Notes: a model not told the origin generated them from the letters alone. A stretch of 35,696 nt of DNA from WFTC01 sp047635955 (GCA_047635955.1 JBLIGW010000003.1:1-35696), one strand, 5' to 3'. Counted from the first letter of the stretch, positions 25,632 to 33,602 are shown. Numbers and translations are program-made.

Positions 25632-26417
25632 ATGATCGCCCTTCCACGTCCCCCTTGGTCACACAAAGGTGATTTCGGCCGAGTCTTAGTCATCGGCGGA
25701 AGTCAAAAGTATACTGGTGCTCCCACTTTAGCGGGAGTTGCTGCGCTACGTGCAGGCTGTGACATTGTCACTTTAATGGGTCACGAACGAGCTATGAACG
25801 CCGCCGCAGCGTATTGCCCCGACCTAATAACCATCCCTTTGCAAGGCGAATTGGACCTAGCACAAGTACAGGACGTATTAGCCGAAGCAAGTCACGCAGA
25901 TGCCGTATTAATTGGAGGAGGCCTACCCGCTTCAAGTTTTGAAGCCATTCGTGAGCTAATTGATAGCATCAAAGTACCCATAGTACTTGATGCAGCAGCC
26001 ATTCACGCTATTGGATCAGACATTCATGAATACGACGACAAAATAATCGTAATGACCCCTCATGCTGGTGAGTTTTATTCACTCACCAATGAGAAACTAA
26101 GCAATGACCTTAAAGAACGTGAAAAACAAGTTATATACTGGGCACGTAAATTGAATGTAACCCTATTAGTAAAAGGTCACGTTGATTTTGTTTCTGATGG
26201 GATGCGTCAAGAAACCAATATGACCGGAAATTCATTCATGACCGTTGCTGGAACAGGAGATGTTCTTGCTGGAGTCCTTGTTTCACACCTAGCTCAAAAA
26301 ATGGAACGAGTAGATGCCACAATCAGCGCTGCTACAAGAGTAGGTCAAGCAGGCGATCTAGTTGCTGAAGCCAAAGGCTCTGCCCTCATGGCAAGTGATT
26401 TACTTAGCGATTTATAA
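25632..26417 (+). CDS. nnrD: ADP/ATP-dependent (S)-NAD(P)H-hydrate dehydratase
   Basis: 261 residues, ribokinase-like fold. It repairs damaged NADHX/NADPHX using a nucleotide. The motifs are GDFGRVLVIGGS (13-24), VLIGGGLP, the substrate-site TPHAGEF (142-148), VLLVKG-type strand and the catalytic AGTGDVLAG (206-214). The separate epimerase domain (NnrE), often fused at the N-terminus, is absent. The final codons and the stop lie inside the left arm of a long inverted repeat. Confidence 0.94.
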   Translation: MIALPRPPWSHKGDFGRVLVIGGSQKYTGAPTLAGVAALRAGCDIVTLMGHERAMNAAAAYCPDLITIPLQGELDLAQVQDVLAEASHADAVLIGGGLPASSFEAIRELIDSIKVPIVLDAAAIHAIGSDIHEYDDKIIVMTPHAGEFYSLTNEKLSNDLKEREKQVIYWARKLNVTLLVKGHVDFVSDGMRQETNMTGNSFMTVAGTGDVLAGVLVSHLAQKMERVDATISAATRVGQAGDLVAEAKGSALMASDLLSDL

Positions 26418-26511
26418 AGGTTTTAAAAAGGCCAGGAGCACTCGGGGTCGGCTCATGAGCCTTACCAACTCGCTTCCTTTTAGTTAGCCCTTTTTAAAAC
26501 CTTTATAAATC
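26409..26511. repeat. 103-bp element with 23-bp perfect terminal inverted repeats
   Basis: GATTTATAAAGGTTTTAAAAAGG at 26409-26431 is repeated exactly inverted at 26489-26511. The 57-base interior contains a perfect 12-bp palindrome (GGCTCATGAGCC). The left arm holds the last codon and stop of nnrD. It may be a bidirectional terminator between the convergent nnrD and gmk genes, although the arms are longer and the loop larger than usual; a miniature inverted-repeat element is the alternative. Confidence 0.75.
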
Positions 26512-26531
26512 TACTGTGGCTGCACCTGTAA

Positions 26532-27119
26532 CTATAGACTACCAAGAATTTCATCTAATTTAGCAAAGGTATTTTCGACTTCACCCTGTTTATTCACTAC
26601 GACATGAGTGACTTCTTTAGCCCACTCCATTTCAGTGAGAAAGCTTTGATGACGACGTTCTAGCTCTTCTTCAGATATTTCAGCTCGACTCACTATTCGA
26701 TCTCTTAAAGTATCCCACGAATCAACCGTTAGAAAAATTGAACTTAAGTTGTCAGGGTGAACCAGATCTCGAATGCTACGCAAACCTTGAACATCTACCT
26801 CACGGATCACCAACTTACCTTCTTCCAAAGGATTCATAATACTTTCCTTCAGAGTTCCATAATAATTAGTCCCATGAACCGTTGCATACTCAAGGAAGTC
26901 TCCACGCTCAATACGAGCCTCAAACTCTTCTCTGCTTACAAATAAATACACCTCTCCTTCCTTTTCCCCTTCTCGTGGCTCTCGAGTTGTACAAGAAAGC
27001 GGGAAGACAGCATCACTATGATTTTCTTTAAGATACCTAAGTACGGTTCCTTTACCAGCACCTGATGGACCCAGTATTAAAATTAGGTGTCCAGGGACTT
27101 GACTTTGTTTTGTCTGCAT
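26532..27119 (-). CDS. gmk: Guanylate kinase
   Basis: 195 residues. It phosphorylates GMP to GDP. P-loop GPSGAGKG at 17-24; GMP-binding SCTTREPREGEKEGEVYLFVS; YATVHGTNYYGT; VDVQG; lid region SRAEISEEELERR. The short N-terminal extension before the P-loop is normal. It is preceded by 359 bases without a gene that contain a large inverted repeat. Confidence 0.96.
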   Translation of the reverse strand: MQTKQSQVPGHLILILGPSGAGKGTVLRYLKENHSDAVFPLSCTTREPREGEKEGEVYLFVSREEFEARIERGDFLEYATVHGTNYYGTLKESIMNPLEEGKLVIREVDVQGLRSIRDLVHPDNLSSIFLTVDSWDTLRDRIVSRAEISEEELERRHQSFLTEMEWAKEVTHVVVNKQGEVENTFAKLDEILGSL

Positions 27120-27184
27120 GTTATAATGGTTTGATACGTTGATTAGTTTAGATGATTTGACCCTTAAAAACTAGATGTCCTAAA

Positions 27185-27271
27185 AGTAGGAAGAGACCGG
27201 AATATATTGATTCCCAAAGAAACTCAAACATTTGTTTCCAAAGAACCAATATATTCCTATCCCTCTCTACT
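27185..27271. repeat. Long imperfect hairpin in the 359-base gap upstream of gmk
   Basis: The gap 27120-27478 has no credible ORF. At its centre GGAATATATTG (27199-27209) and CAATATATTCC (27247-27257) form a perfect 11-bp inverted repeat, and outside an internal bulge AGTAG (27185-27189) pairs with CTACT (27267-27271). The loop carries two CCAAAGAA copies. An A-rich tract and a CTTTTTC/GAAAAAG pair follow at about 27290-27330. It could be a small RNA, or a leader of gmk on the minus strand. Confidence 0.45.
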
Positions 27272-27478
27272 CCAAACCATTCAATTGGTAAAAAAAACTT
27301 TTTCAAAACAAAAACAAAAAAGAAAAAGGTTTAGAGCGGAAACGTAGATTAATTCTATAAACACCTTCTCCTGATTCCAACCTTAAAAATTGAAATCAAC
27401 GAAATGGATGCATTGTAAAATTACCTACGCAAACTCCTGAGTCATACCTCTATCAACATACCGATAAGTACCCTAGGC

Positions 27479-27862
27479 TCAGGTTTTTGATTTAACTATT
27501 TTTTTCTTTTTAGGCTTTTTCTTGGAACGCATAGATATAATATGTAGCTCCTTATCTTCAAGGTGAACAAAAATACTAAGCATCATACGAATCAAGATCA
27601 CCAAACCAAGCGTCAAAAAATTATTAACATCACCCTGCTCCAAGGAAAGCGTAATAATTACATCTTTAGCAATCAAAAAATCTAAGCCTAAAGAAAGATA
27701 AATCATCAAAGAATGTCTCAGACGAGCCGTATTTTCATCATTCAAGCCAGTAAAGACATAATGCAGTAACTTAAATAGAGTTACAAACACTCCAAGAATC
27801 ACAATCAAAACTCCCGTATATGAGATCCAATCCCCAACAATAATGATGTAATTTTCAATCAT
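27479..27862 (-). CDS. DUF1622 family membrane protein
   Basis: 127 residues with three predicted membrane helices (about 6-36, 50-67 and 79-98) and a strongly basic C-terminal tail (MRSKKKPKKKKIVKSK). The central RHSLMIYLSLGLDFLIAKDVI resembles the conserved L-x-LGL-(D/E)-F-x-x-A-x-D segment of DUF1622 proteins, whose function is not known. Transcribed alone or with ssb upstream; the terminator between them argues for separate transcription. Confidence 0.75.
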   Translation of the reverse strand: MIENYIIIVGDWISYTGVLIVILGVFVTLFKLLHYVFTGLNDENTARLRHSLMIYLSLGLDFLIAKDVIITLSLEQGDVNNFLTLGLVILIRMMLSIFVHLEDKELHIISMRSKKKPKKKKIVKSKT

Positions 27863-27895
27863 GGCGTGCGTGGGTTATTTGAAAACATTTTAACA

Positions 27896-27928
27896 CAAAA
27901 AAACAGCCCGACCGAAGGAAGGGCTGTT
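27896..27928 (-). terminator. ssb terminator
   Basis: Minus-strand AACAGCCC / GGGCTGTT stem with an 11-base loop followed by a run of seven T. Confidence 0.9.
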
Positions 27929-27939
27929 CAAAATTGGAA

Positions 27940-28416
27940 CTAGAATGGTAAGTCATCAAGACTCATTTCTTCTTCTTTTTTAGGCCCAACCACTGCTGAA
28001 GGTGATGCTGCAGGTGTTGCCGAAGGTTTAACTGCTGCTGCATTAGTTTCACGATTCGCTCCAGCACCTTCTCCCGTAGGAGCTCCAGCACCATTGAGAA
28101 GGATCACATTTTCAGCAACAACTTCAGAACGGTAACGTTTAACACCATCTTCTCCTTCCCAATCACGGGTTTGCATTCGTCCTTCTACATAAATTTTTCG
28201 TCCTTTCTTCACGTATTGCTGACAAATTTCAGCCAATTTCCCCCAAACTACCACATTGTGGAAGTCTGCTTTTTCTTGTTTTTGTCCGGCCTTATCCGTC
28301 CAAACTCGGTTAGTAGCAATAGAGAAAGTAGCAACTGTTTGACCACCAGAAGTTTGTCGAACCTCAGGGTCTCGAGTCACGTTTCCAAGTAGCTGTAGTC
28401 GATTGAGTGAGTACAT
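27940..28416 (-). CDS. ssb: Single-stranded DNA-binding protein
   Basis: 158 residues. N-terminal OB-fold (1-110) with NRLQLLGNVTRDPEVRQT, VATFSIATNRVW, DFHNVVVWGKLAEI and KKGRKIYVEGRMQTRDWE. Then an Ala/Pro/Gly-rich linker and the acidic tip MSLDDLPF that recruits partner proteins. The homotetramer coats ssDNA in replication and repair. Divergent from the methyltransferase gene. Confidence 0.97.
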   Translation of the reverse strand: MYSLNRLQLLGNVTRDPEVRQTSGGQTVATFSIATNRVWTDKAGQKQEKADFHNVVVWGKLAEICQQYVKKGRKIYVEGRMQTRDWEGEDGVKRYRSEVVAENVILLNGAGAPTGEGAGANRETNAAAVKPSATPAASPSAVVGPKKEEEMSLDDLPF

Positions 28417-28582
28417 ATGTATCGTGTTAGTGATTTAAATGACCCCTACTTTAACCGCCCTCACGGCGCTTGGGCAAGCCACTCAGAGAGAAATGACTTC
28501 CATGACTGGCCGATTGTGGTAGTCTACTGCTGTTTTCAGATATAGAGTCCAAATAAAGAGACTCAAAATAAATAAAATTACT

Positions 28583-29752
28583 GTGAAAAATTTCATATTT
28601 CAGACGGGTCACGGGAAAAGATTAGCGATAAAAGAAATCGAAGCCATATTAGGTGAAAATTCTGTGCTGGGAGAAGTTAACGACGGAGTACTTGTTGAAG
28701 CTGAAATTGAAGACGCGGTTGCCCTTATTAACACAATGGGAGGCATCGTACGGATCACCGAGGTAATTCAATCAGGCCCTAGTAGTATGCCTCTGAATTT
28801 TGAATCCTGGGTAATCCGATCACTTACTGATGCCTTTGAAGGGAAGTCTGGAAAATTCCGCTACGGTTTAAGTATCCACCCCAAATCTGACAAAATCCTG
28901 AAATCTTGTTTAATGGGAGCTAAAAAGAAACTGAAACCAATACTGGGAAACCTTAGGTTTGTGAACAAAGATTTCAACAATCTTTCTTCCGTTCAAGCCT
29001 GGCATGAAGGACTCTTAAAGGAAAAATGCATTGAACTACAACTCTTTGAAGGAGAAGATAAGTGGTTCATGTGTAAAACACTCGCAATCCAAGACTTCGG
29101 TTGGTACTCAACTCGTGATTACGACCGTCCTGCTAAATGTGCAAAGAATGGAATGTTCCCACCTAAATTGGCTCAAATACTGATCAACCTTTCAGGAACT
29201 AAAACTCATGTCTTTGACCCTTTCTGTGGAAGCGGAACGGTTATTCAAGAGTCCCTGCTGCGTGGACTAAATGCCACCGGTTCAGACCTTATAGGTGAAA
29301 TGGTTTCAGACAGTAGAGAAAACCTCGAATGGCTCGCAAAAAAAACAGGTAAAACTTTGGAATACGCTCTATTCCGAGCGGATGCCACTCGACTCACCAA
29401 ACAAGAACTACCTGCAGAACCATTTGCGATCGTAACCGAAACTTGGCTAGGACCACGGCTGAGTAAACCTCCAACTGAACTAGAACTACAAAAAATTCAA
29501 AGAGAAATTGAAGACCTTTATGAAGCCTTTTTCGACAATCTAAAACGAATTGTCCAGTCTCCAACTATTGTTGTATTCACAGCTCCTTACCATAAGGACC
29601 AGAACCTACGACACTTCCTTCCCAACTTGCCTGAAATCTTGGCACGATACACTAAGATTATTCCAATTTCAGATCACGAACGACCATCCATGTTCTACGA
29701 ACGAAAGAACCAACTTGTGAGCCGTGAAATTTGGAAAGTCATGGTAGGCTAA
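28583..29752 (+). CDS. Trm11-like (TRM-G10-type) RNA guanine-N2 methyltransferase
   Basis: 389 residues, start GTG 28583. The N-terminus (FIFQTGHGKRLAIKEIEAIL) resembles the ferredoxin-like/THUMP part of Trm11-type enzymes, followed by the conserved YSTRDYDRPAKCAKNGMFPPKLAQILINL hinge. The SAM-binding motif is DPFCGSGT (212-219). Motif IV, usually (D/N)PP(Y/F), reads TETWLGP (285-291), a variant I associate with a bacterial branch of the family. I infer N2-methylation of a guanosine in tRNA, possibly G10; the exact target is unknown. Its stop overlaps the stop of the convergent gene by four bases. Confidence 0.85.
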   Translation: MKNFIFQTGHGKRLAIKEIEAILGENSVLGEVNDGVLVEAEIEDAVALINTMGGIVRITEVIQSGPSSMPLNFESWVIRSLTDAFEGKSGKFRYGLSIHPKSDKILKSCLMGAKKKLKPILGNLRFVNKDFNNLSSVQAWHEGLLKEKCIELQLFEGEDKWFMCKTLAIQDFGWYSTRDYDRPAKCAKNGMFPPKLAQILINLSGTKTHVFDPFCGSGTVIQESLLRGLNATGSDLIGEMVSDSRENLEWLAKKTGKTLEYALFRADATRLTKQELPAEPFAIVTETWLGPRLSKPPTELELQKIQREIEDLYEAFFDNLKRIVQSPTIVVFTAPYHKDQNLRHFLPNLPEILARYTKIIPISDHERPSMFYERKNQLVSREIWKVMVG

Positions 29753-30552
29753 CGAAGTGCATTGATGATAGTTTTAGCTTTCACACCTAGGACAAACATT
29801 CTCTGCTCATTCTCAAGCATCTTCATTTCAAAGATTTCTGAAGGAAAGGCATTAGATATTTTTGTAGCATCCGCTTGGCTCATGGAAGCAGTTTTTTTGA
29901 ATTGAGCTAGTTTTTCAAAAAAGGATTCTAGCCTTTCAGACAGATCCCTAGATGAATACATCTTAAAGATTAAAGAAATTAACTGCTGAGTTCGAACATT
30001 TCTCGATTCACACATAGCTTTGACTCTTGCTGGGATTACAGCAGTATTCAATGACTGCTTCTTGTCCGTAAAAAAAGTGCTACCCGTTGCATCTTTCAAC
30101 CTGAAAAATGACACATTATAAGCCGCTACAGTCACATCCCTAGCAACACATTCAGTGATCATACTCGCCCCCTCTTTGCCAGTAATATGATTAGGGTATT
30201 TAAAGATATAAATTGCTAAAACACAAACAAGCAATGACGTACTGCCTGCAATACACGAATTATAGTCAAACAAACATACCTGAGCTAACAATAGTGCATC
30301 CTCAATAGAAGTAACTTCAATGGGCCATTCAGGGTCAACAGGAATAGGTGGCTCATAACCAAATAAATTGACTTCTTCTTTATTTAAAGACTGGGAAATC
30401 ATGCTCTGAAGATCAGCAATAGCAAGCTTAACACCCCCATCTGAGTCTAAAGCAAGCCTATCCTCATGAGATAACGCTTGTAACCTTGCAATAATAGCTT
30501 CAACCTCAGAAAGGACTATACCCCCCTCACAATCATCTAATTCAATATTCAT
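29749..30552 (-). CDS. Hypothetical protein
   Basis: 267 residues, not recognised. Mainly helical, cytoplasmic, with one hydrophobic stretch (STSLLVCVLAIYIFKYP, about 103-119) that may be buried or a single membrane helix. The acidic N-terminus (IELDDCEGG) and a C-terminal helical part (LSERLESFFEKLAQFKKTASMS) are the only other marks. GGA lies only a few bases before the ATG, closer than a normal Shine-Dalgarno. Divergent from msrB, convergent with the methyltransferase. Confidence 0.65.
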   Translation of the reverse strand: MNIELDDCEGGIVLSEVEAIIARLQALSHEDRLALDSDGGVKLAIADLQSMISQSLNKEEVNLFGYEPPIPVDPEWPIEVTSIEDALLLAQVCLFDYNSCIAGSTSLLVCVLAIYIFKYPNHITGKEGASMITECVARDVTVAAYNVSFFRLKDATGSTFFTDKKQSLNTAVIPARVKAMCESRNVRTQQLISLIFKMYSSRDLSERLESFFEKLAQFKKTASMSQADATKISNAFPSEIFEMKMLENEQRMFVLGVKAKTIINALR

Positions 30553-30605
30553 CTTCCTTGGGCAAAAGAACGGACTATCCGCCTAAGTTCGAGTTTTGTC
30601 AACTA

Positions 30606-30614
30606 TGCTATAGT
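30606..30614 (+). promoter_or_regulatory. Leaderless extended -10 promoter of msrB
   Basis: TGCTATAGT, hexamer TATAGT at 30609-30614, six bases before ATG 30621. The same nine bases precede the gene at 31270 with identical spacing. Confidence 0.7.
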
Positions 30615-30620
30615 AAAGAC

Positions 30621-30992
30621 ATGAAAGAACTAAGCCCAGAACAACACCGAGTACTTCGTGAAAAAGGAACCGAAGCTCCTTTTAGTGGAGAATTCTACAA
30701 ACACGACGAAGTTGGCAATTATAGCTGCGCCGGATGTGGGAATTTACTATTCCACTCAGACACAAAATTTGAATCTGGTAGTGGATGGCCAAGCTTTTAT
30801 GATGCCATCGATAAATCAGCCGTTAAGCTCATTGATGACAAAAGCCACGGAATGACCCGAACCGAAGTCGTCTGCGCTAAATGTGACGGACACTTAGGTC
30901 ACGTTTTCCCCGATGGCCCCACCCCGACCGGACAACGTTACTGCATTAATTCTGCTTCACTGGGTTTTTCAGGAGACCAGTCTAGGACTTAA
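30621..30992 (+). CDS. msrB: Peptide methionine (R)-S-oxide reductase B
   Basis: 123 residues from ATG 30621. The frame is open to 30558, but that part includes the promoter and does not match the family, whose N-terminus is KELSPEQHRVLREKGTE. It reduces methionine-R-sulfoxide in proteins, with thioredoxin as reductant. The structural zinc site is Cys36-x2-Cys39 and Cys85-x2-Cys88; the catalytic Cys108 is in RYCINS, and GSGWPSF is the substrate-site motif. Completes the oxidative-repair theme with trxB, bcp and sodN. Confidence 0.95.
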   Translation: MKELSPEQHRVLREKGTEAPFSGEFYKHDEVGNYSCAGCGNLLFHSDTKFESGSGWPSFYDAIDKSAVKLIDDKSHGMTRTEVVCAKCDGHLGHVFPDGPTPTGQRYCINSASLGFSGDQSRT

Positions 30993-31000
30993 AAGTTGAA

Positions 31001-31042
31001 TTTAAGGTATAGAGTTTTTAAAGAAAATCTCTTTACCTTAAA
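31001..31042. terminator. Inverted repeat after msrB
   Basis: TTTAAGGTATAGAG (31001-31014) and CTCTTTACCTTAAA (31029-31042) pair with one mismatch around a 14-base loop. It is placed to end msrB and overlaps the -35 region of the tRNA promoter. Confidence 0.5.
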
Positions 31043-31060
31043 AGTCCGACTCGCTATAAT
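31032..31060 (+). promoter_or_regulatory. tRNA-Asn promoter
   Basis: TTTACC (31032-31037), a 17-base spacer and TATAAT (31055-31060), 37 bases upstream of the mature tRNA start. Confidence 0.7.
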
Positions 31061-31097
31061 CCGCAAGCACTTACAGTTTTTCTGTATAGCATCGCGT

Positions 31098-31172
31098 TCC
31101 CCTGTAGCTCAGTGGTAGAGCAATTGACTGTTAATCAATGGGTCATTGGTTCGAATCCAATCGGGGGAGCCA
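31098..31172 (+). tRNA. tRNA-Asn (anticodon GUU), CCA encoded
   Basis: Acceptor stem TCCCCTG/CGGGGGA closes fully with one G-U. D-arm AGCTCAGTGGTAGAGC. Anticodon stem ATTGA/TCAAT with loop CTGTTAA, so the anticodon is GTT. T-arm CATTG GTTCGAATC CAATC. Discriminator G and encoded CCA at 31170-31172. Copies of its 3' end recur in the next 4 kb. Confidence 0.97.
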
Positions 31173-31257
31173 ACTTCTTTTTCAGGTTACTCATAAATCA
31201 AACTACGTCTTAGAAAACCACTAAACCTCAGACCCTTGATTGAATCCCAGAATATGC

Positions 31258-31269
31258 TATAGTTGAAGT
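31258..31269 (+). promoter_or_regulatory. Leaderless promoter of the metallopeptidase lipoprotein gene
   Basis: TTGATT at 31236-31241, a 16-base spacer and TATAGT (31258-31263) with a TGC extension, then six bases to ATG 31270. Confidence 0.7.
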
Positions 31270-32493
31270 ATGAATCTTAAAACACTACTACTAGCTGGAG
31301 TAATAGCGTGCAACAGTCCTCAACCGACTGACGCACCTTTATCAGAACAAATTGAAGTCCCACAAGCAGCTCCACTTTCCTTTACACTTGGAGGTGTCAC
31401 TTTTGATATGGGCACAGAATCTGGAATGAATTCCGACCAAAGAAAAGAATTGATTGAAAAAGCAACTTCTGCCTACGAAAAGCTTCTCGAGCATTTTGGC
31501 ACTGAGCTAATGAGCTCACTTTACGTAAAGACAGTCAAAGTGCAAAAAGTCGAATCTAACTCTTTCAAAGCAAGAATCAACCCTCAACCCTGTAATTACA
31601 AACTTGAATTTGTAAATGAGCAATTAGTGCTTTCTATTCCTGACTCAGAACAACAAGAGCTAAAAACTTCAACTTCAAACACTTTATATGTAAACATTCT
31701 TGAAGAGGAAACTCTGCTCCATGAATTCATACATCTTTTTTTACAAGGAGGAGAAATGACCTCATTTGCATTCATGGAAGGACTAGCTCATGGCTTAACC
31801 TACCACCTCTACCCTGATAGTCATGAAGTACATGGTGAAGTAGTGGAAAGCCTTCAAAAACATCAAAACGCATGTATTAATGATGCATTCAAAAATGGGT
31901 GGGACACAAATGAATTAGACTCACAAGTATTTGAGGGCGGTGTTCAAGGTGGAATGGCATCAAGATTTTTAAGACCCTATTGGGGCTACAAATGGGCTGA
32001 ATTCTTTGAACAACACCCTAAGTTCATCACAGCCTTTTTCCGTAAACTCAGAGAAAAACGCGAACAGGGAACTATAGCCTTCACAAAAGAGCAGATCATT
32101 GAAATAGCAAGCGACGTTGAACCAGAATTTCAAGAGTGGATGTCAAACGAAGGAAGTTCTATTCAAGATCTTGAAACTCAAGAACGTGTCTTCGCAACAA
32201 AAATGGGAGAAAATATTTGGTTATTTAACTTTTCTACCACAGCAGCACAATCTGTTCTTGATGCTCAACCTCCTTGGAAAGGTGGACACATAAGTACTGC
32301 AGGGGTCTTGCAAATTCACAACAATGTAAACGGAAATGATGGCTATATCACAGGCAACCCAAGCTTTGGCTCATTAAATATGTCAGAAGATCCAGGACCA
32401 ACAACTTATGAAGTCAGAATTGGAAGAGATGGATCGATAACAAGCGTACCTTTCATGCTTGATGTAGATGGAAAATGCATGGAGCTTAATTAA
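31270..32493 (+). CDS. Lipoprotein with zinc-metallopeptidase (gluzincin-like) motif
   Basis: 407 residues, family not recognised. A short signal peptide ends at VIAC with Cys14 as lipidation site, then a Pro/Ala/Glu linker. HEFIH at 151-155 is an HExxH zinc motif, and FMEGLAH places Glu170 15 residues after the second His, compatible with the third ligand of gluzincins. The C-terminal 90 residues look like a separate domain (NDGYITGNPSFGSLNMSEDPGPTTYEVRIG). I infer an outward-facing membrane-tethered protease or hydrolase. First gene after tRNA-Asn and followed by two tRNA-tail copies, hence likely acquired cargo. Confidence 0.75.
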   Translation: MNLKTLLLAGVIACNSPQPTDAPLSEQIEVPQAAPLSFTLGGVTFDMGTESGMNSDQRKELIEKATSAYEKLLEHFGTELMSSLYVKTVKVQKVESNSFKARINPQPCNYKLEFVNEQLVLSIPDSEQQELKTSTSNTLYVNILEEETLLHEFIHLFLQGGEMTSFAFMEGLAHGLTYHLYPDSHEVHGEVVESLQKHQNACINDAFKNGWDTNELDSQVFEGGVQGGMASRFLRPYWGYKWAEFFEQHPKFITAFFRKLREKREQGTIAFTKEQIIEIASDVEPEFQEWMSNEGSSIQDLETQERVFATKMGENIWLFNFSTTAAQSVLDAQPPWKGGHISTAGVLQIHNNVNGNDGYITGNPSFGSLNMSEDPGPTTYEVRIGRDGSITSVPFMLDVDGKCMELN

Positions 32494-32509
32494 AACAGTT
32501 ATAATTGCG

Positions 32510-32535
32510 TCCAACTTGGGGAGCCAATACTATTG
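32510..32535 (+). repeat. tRNA-Asn 3'-end copy B (degenerate)
   Basis: TTGGGGAGCCAA around 32515-32527 repeats the acceptor-strand end, discriminator and CCA of tRNA-Asn. The T-arm part is lost. The 130 or so bases between this and copy C contain no ORF or other feature I can name. Confidence 0.6.
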
Positions 32536-32660
32536 TGTGTCGTATCAACTCCAACACCACATTCTCAACCTCTAATTAACAGGGAAGGTTTGTTAAATCT
32601 CGGTGAGCATCTTAACCTGATGTTGGGGTCGTAAAGCTAGTTAAGTGTGATATATAAGCT

Positions 32661-32757
32661 TTGGTTCGTATCTATCCTGGGGAGCCATACTTTTTTACAG
32701 GTTAAAAACACCCCCAAAACCGCCTACCCCTAACTGGAATGCGAAACTTTTTGCTAT
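32661..32757 (+). repeat. tRNA-Asn 3'-end copy C with extended downstream segment
   Basis: TTGGTTCGTATCTATCCTGGGGAGCCA at 32661-32687 parallels the tRNA T-arm to CCA (TTGGTTCGAATCCAATCGGGGGAGCCA), and ACAGGTTA follows as in the tRNA flank. The next 55 bases (CCAAAACCGCCTACCCC, TAACTGGAATGC, CTTTTTGCTAT) are shared with copy F and run up to the stop of the minus-strand peptidase gene. Confidence 0.75.
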
Positions 32758-33380
32758 TCAACTAAAATCACCTCACCATCCCTCAAAGGTTTGTAAGGGA
32801 TATTATTCTCTACACAATATTGGATTTCCTTATCAATATCTGCAGATTCAGGATGATCAGAATCATAATGTGGCAAGAAGGCATAATCAATTATGCCCAA
32901 ACCGTCCCATATGGTTTCAACACAATCTGTATATGGAAAATCATTCGGTTCATCCACAATATCCAATCCCTTCAACGAAGGTGAAAGAATACAAGCTCCA
33001 GCACTAAAAGCTCCATACACAAAATCATCTCTTTCACTTAAATCTTGAATAAGTTCGTCAAAACCAGACAGATACATAGCCTGCCGAAGCACAAAAGTAT
33101 TACCTCCACTTACCCAGAGCATATCCAGTTGATCTAGTTTTTCCTTTAATTCTGCTTTTTTACCAAAGTATTCTTTAAAATCTAGTAATTCTGGAGTGAA
33201 TCCTAAGCCCTTAAGACCTTCAAAAGCCAAGTCTCTATGGAATTTAACTTTCTCTGGATCAGCAAATGTAAAATCTAATGCATTCGGAACATAACCCACA
33301 CGTTTTTTTGTCTGTGCAAGCCATCGTTGTAGCGTTTCAGTTTCGTTCCCTAGTTTATAAGAAGATAAATAAAGCTTCAT
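32754..33380 (-). CDS. Peptidase S51 family protein (dipeptidase E-like)
   Basis: 208 residues. The flavodoxin-like fold of S51 peptidases is indicated by the N-terminal strand MKLYLSSYKLG, the MLWVSGGNTFVLRQ motif (88-100) and the nucleophile elbow GAFSAGACILS with Ser126. PHYDSDH (170-176) would supply the catalytic His171. Family members cleave Asp-X dipeptides or act on cyanophycin; the substrate here is not evident. The TAG stop lies within the repeat shared by copies C and F. TTTTAT six bases before the start suggests a leaderless mRNA. Single-gene unit between tRNA-tail copies C and D. Confidence 0.85.
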   Translation of the reverse strand: MKLYLSSYKLGNETETLQRWLAQTKKRVGYVPNALDFTFADPEKVKFHRDLAFEGLKGLGFTPELLDFKEYFGKKAELKEKLDQLDMLWVSGGNTFVLRQAMYLSGFDELIQDLSERDDFVYGAFSAGACILSPSLKGLDIVDEPNDFPYTDCVETIWDGLGIIDYAFLPHYDSDHPESADIDKEIQYCVENNIPYKPLRDGEVILVE

Positions 33381-33427
33381 AGTTGAATAAAAGGTTGATA
33401 CTCAAATTCTACCATCTCCTCACAAAC

Positions 33428-33457
33428 AGTTCGAACTTCGTCCAGTATGGGGAGACC
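33428..33457 (+). repeat. tRNA-Asn 3'-end copy D (degenerate)
   Basis: A 27-base block from AGTTCGAACTTCG to TATGGGGAG (33428-33454), identical to copy F except for one base; the CCA end is disturbed (GGGGAGACCCA). It lies between the divergent starts of the S51 peptidase and the oxygenase-like gene. Confidence 0.65.
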
Positions 33458-33567
33458 CATTCACGTTTGAAGTGCACCACCTAAGGATAGAGGCTAGGCA
33501 GCATGAAAACACACATATATATATTATGTTAAAGCAGAGCGGCTGGAACTCTACAACTTAACGGGCA

Positions 33568-33602
33568 TTGACAAGTGCAAATTAATATGTTTTTATATCT
33601 AC
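33568..33602 (+). promoter_or_regulatory. Leaderless promoter of the oxygenase-like gene
   Basis: Consensus TTGACA (33568-33573), a 17-base spacer and TTTTAT (33591-33596), then six bases to ATG 33603. Confidence 0.65.

Noticed and set aside
30558..30620. Upstream extension of msrB
   Set aside because: It covers the -10 promoter element and adds 21 residues unlike the family; the known N-terminus begins at 30621.
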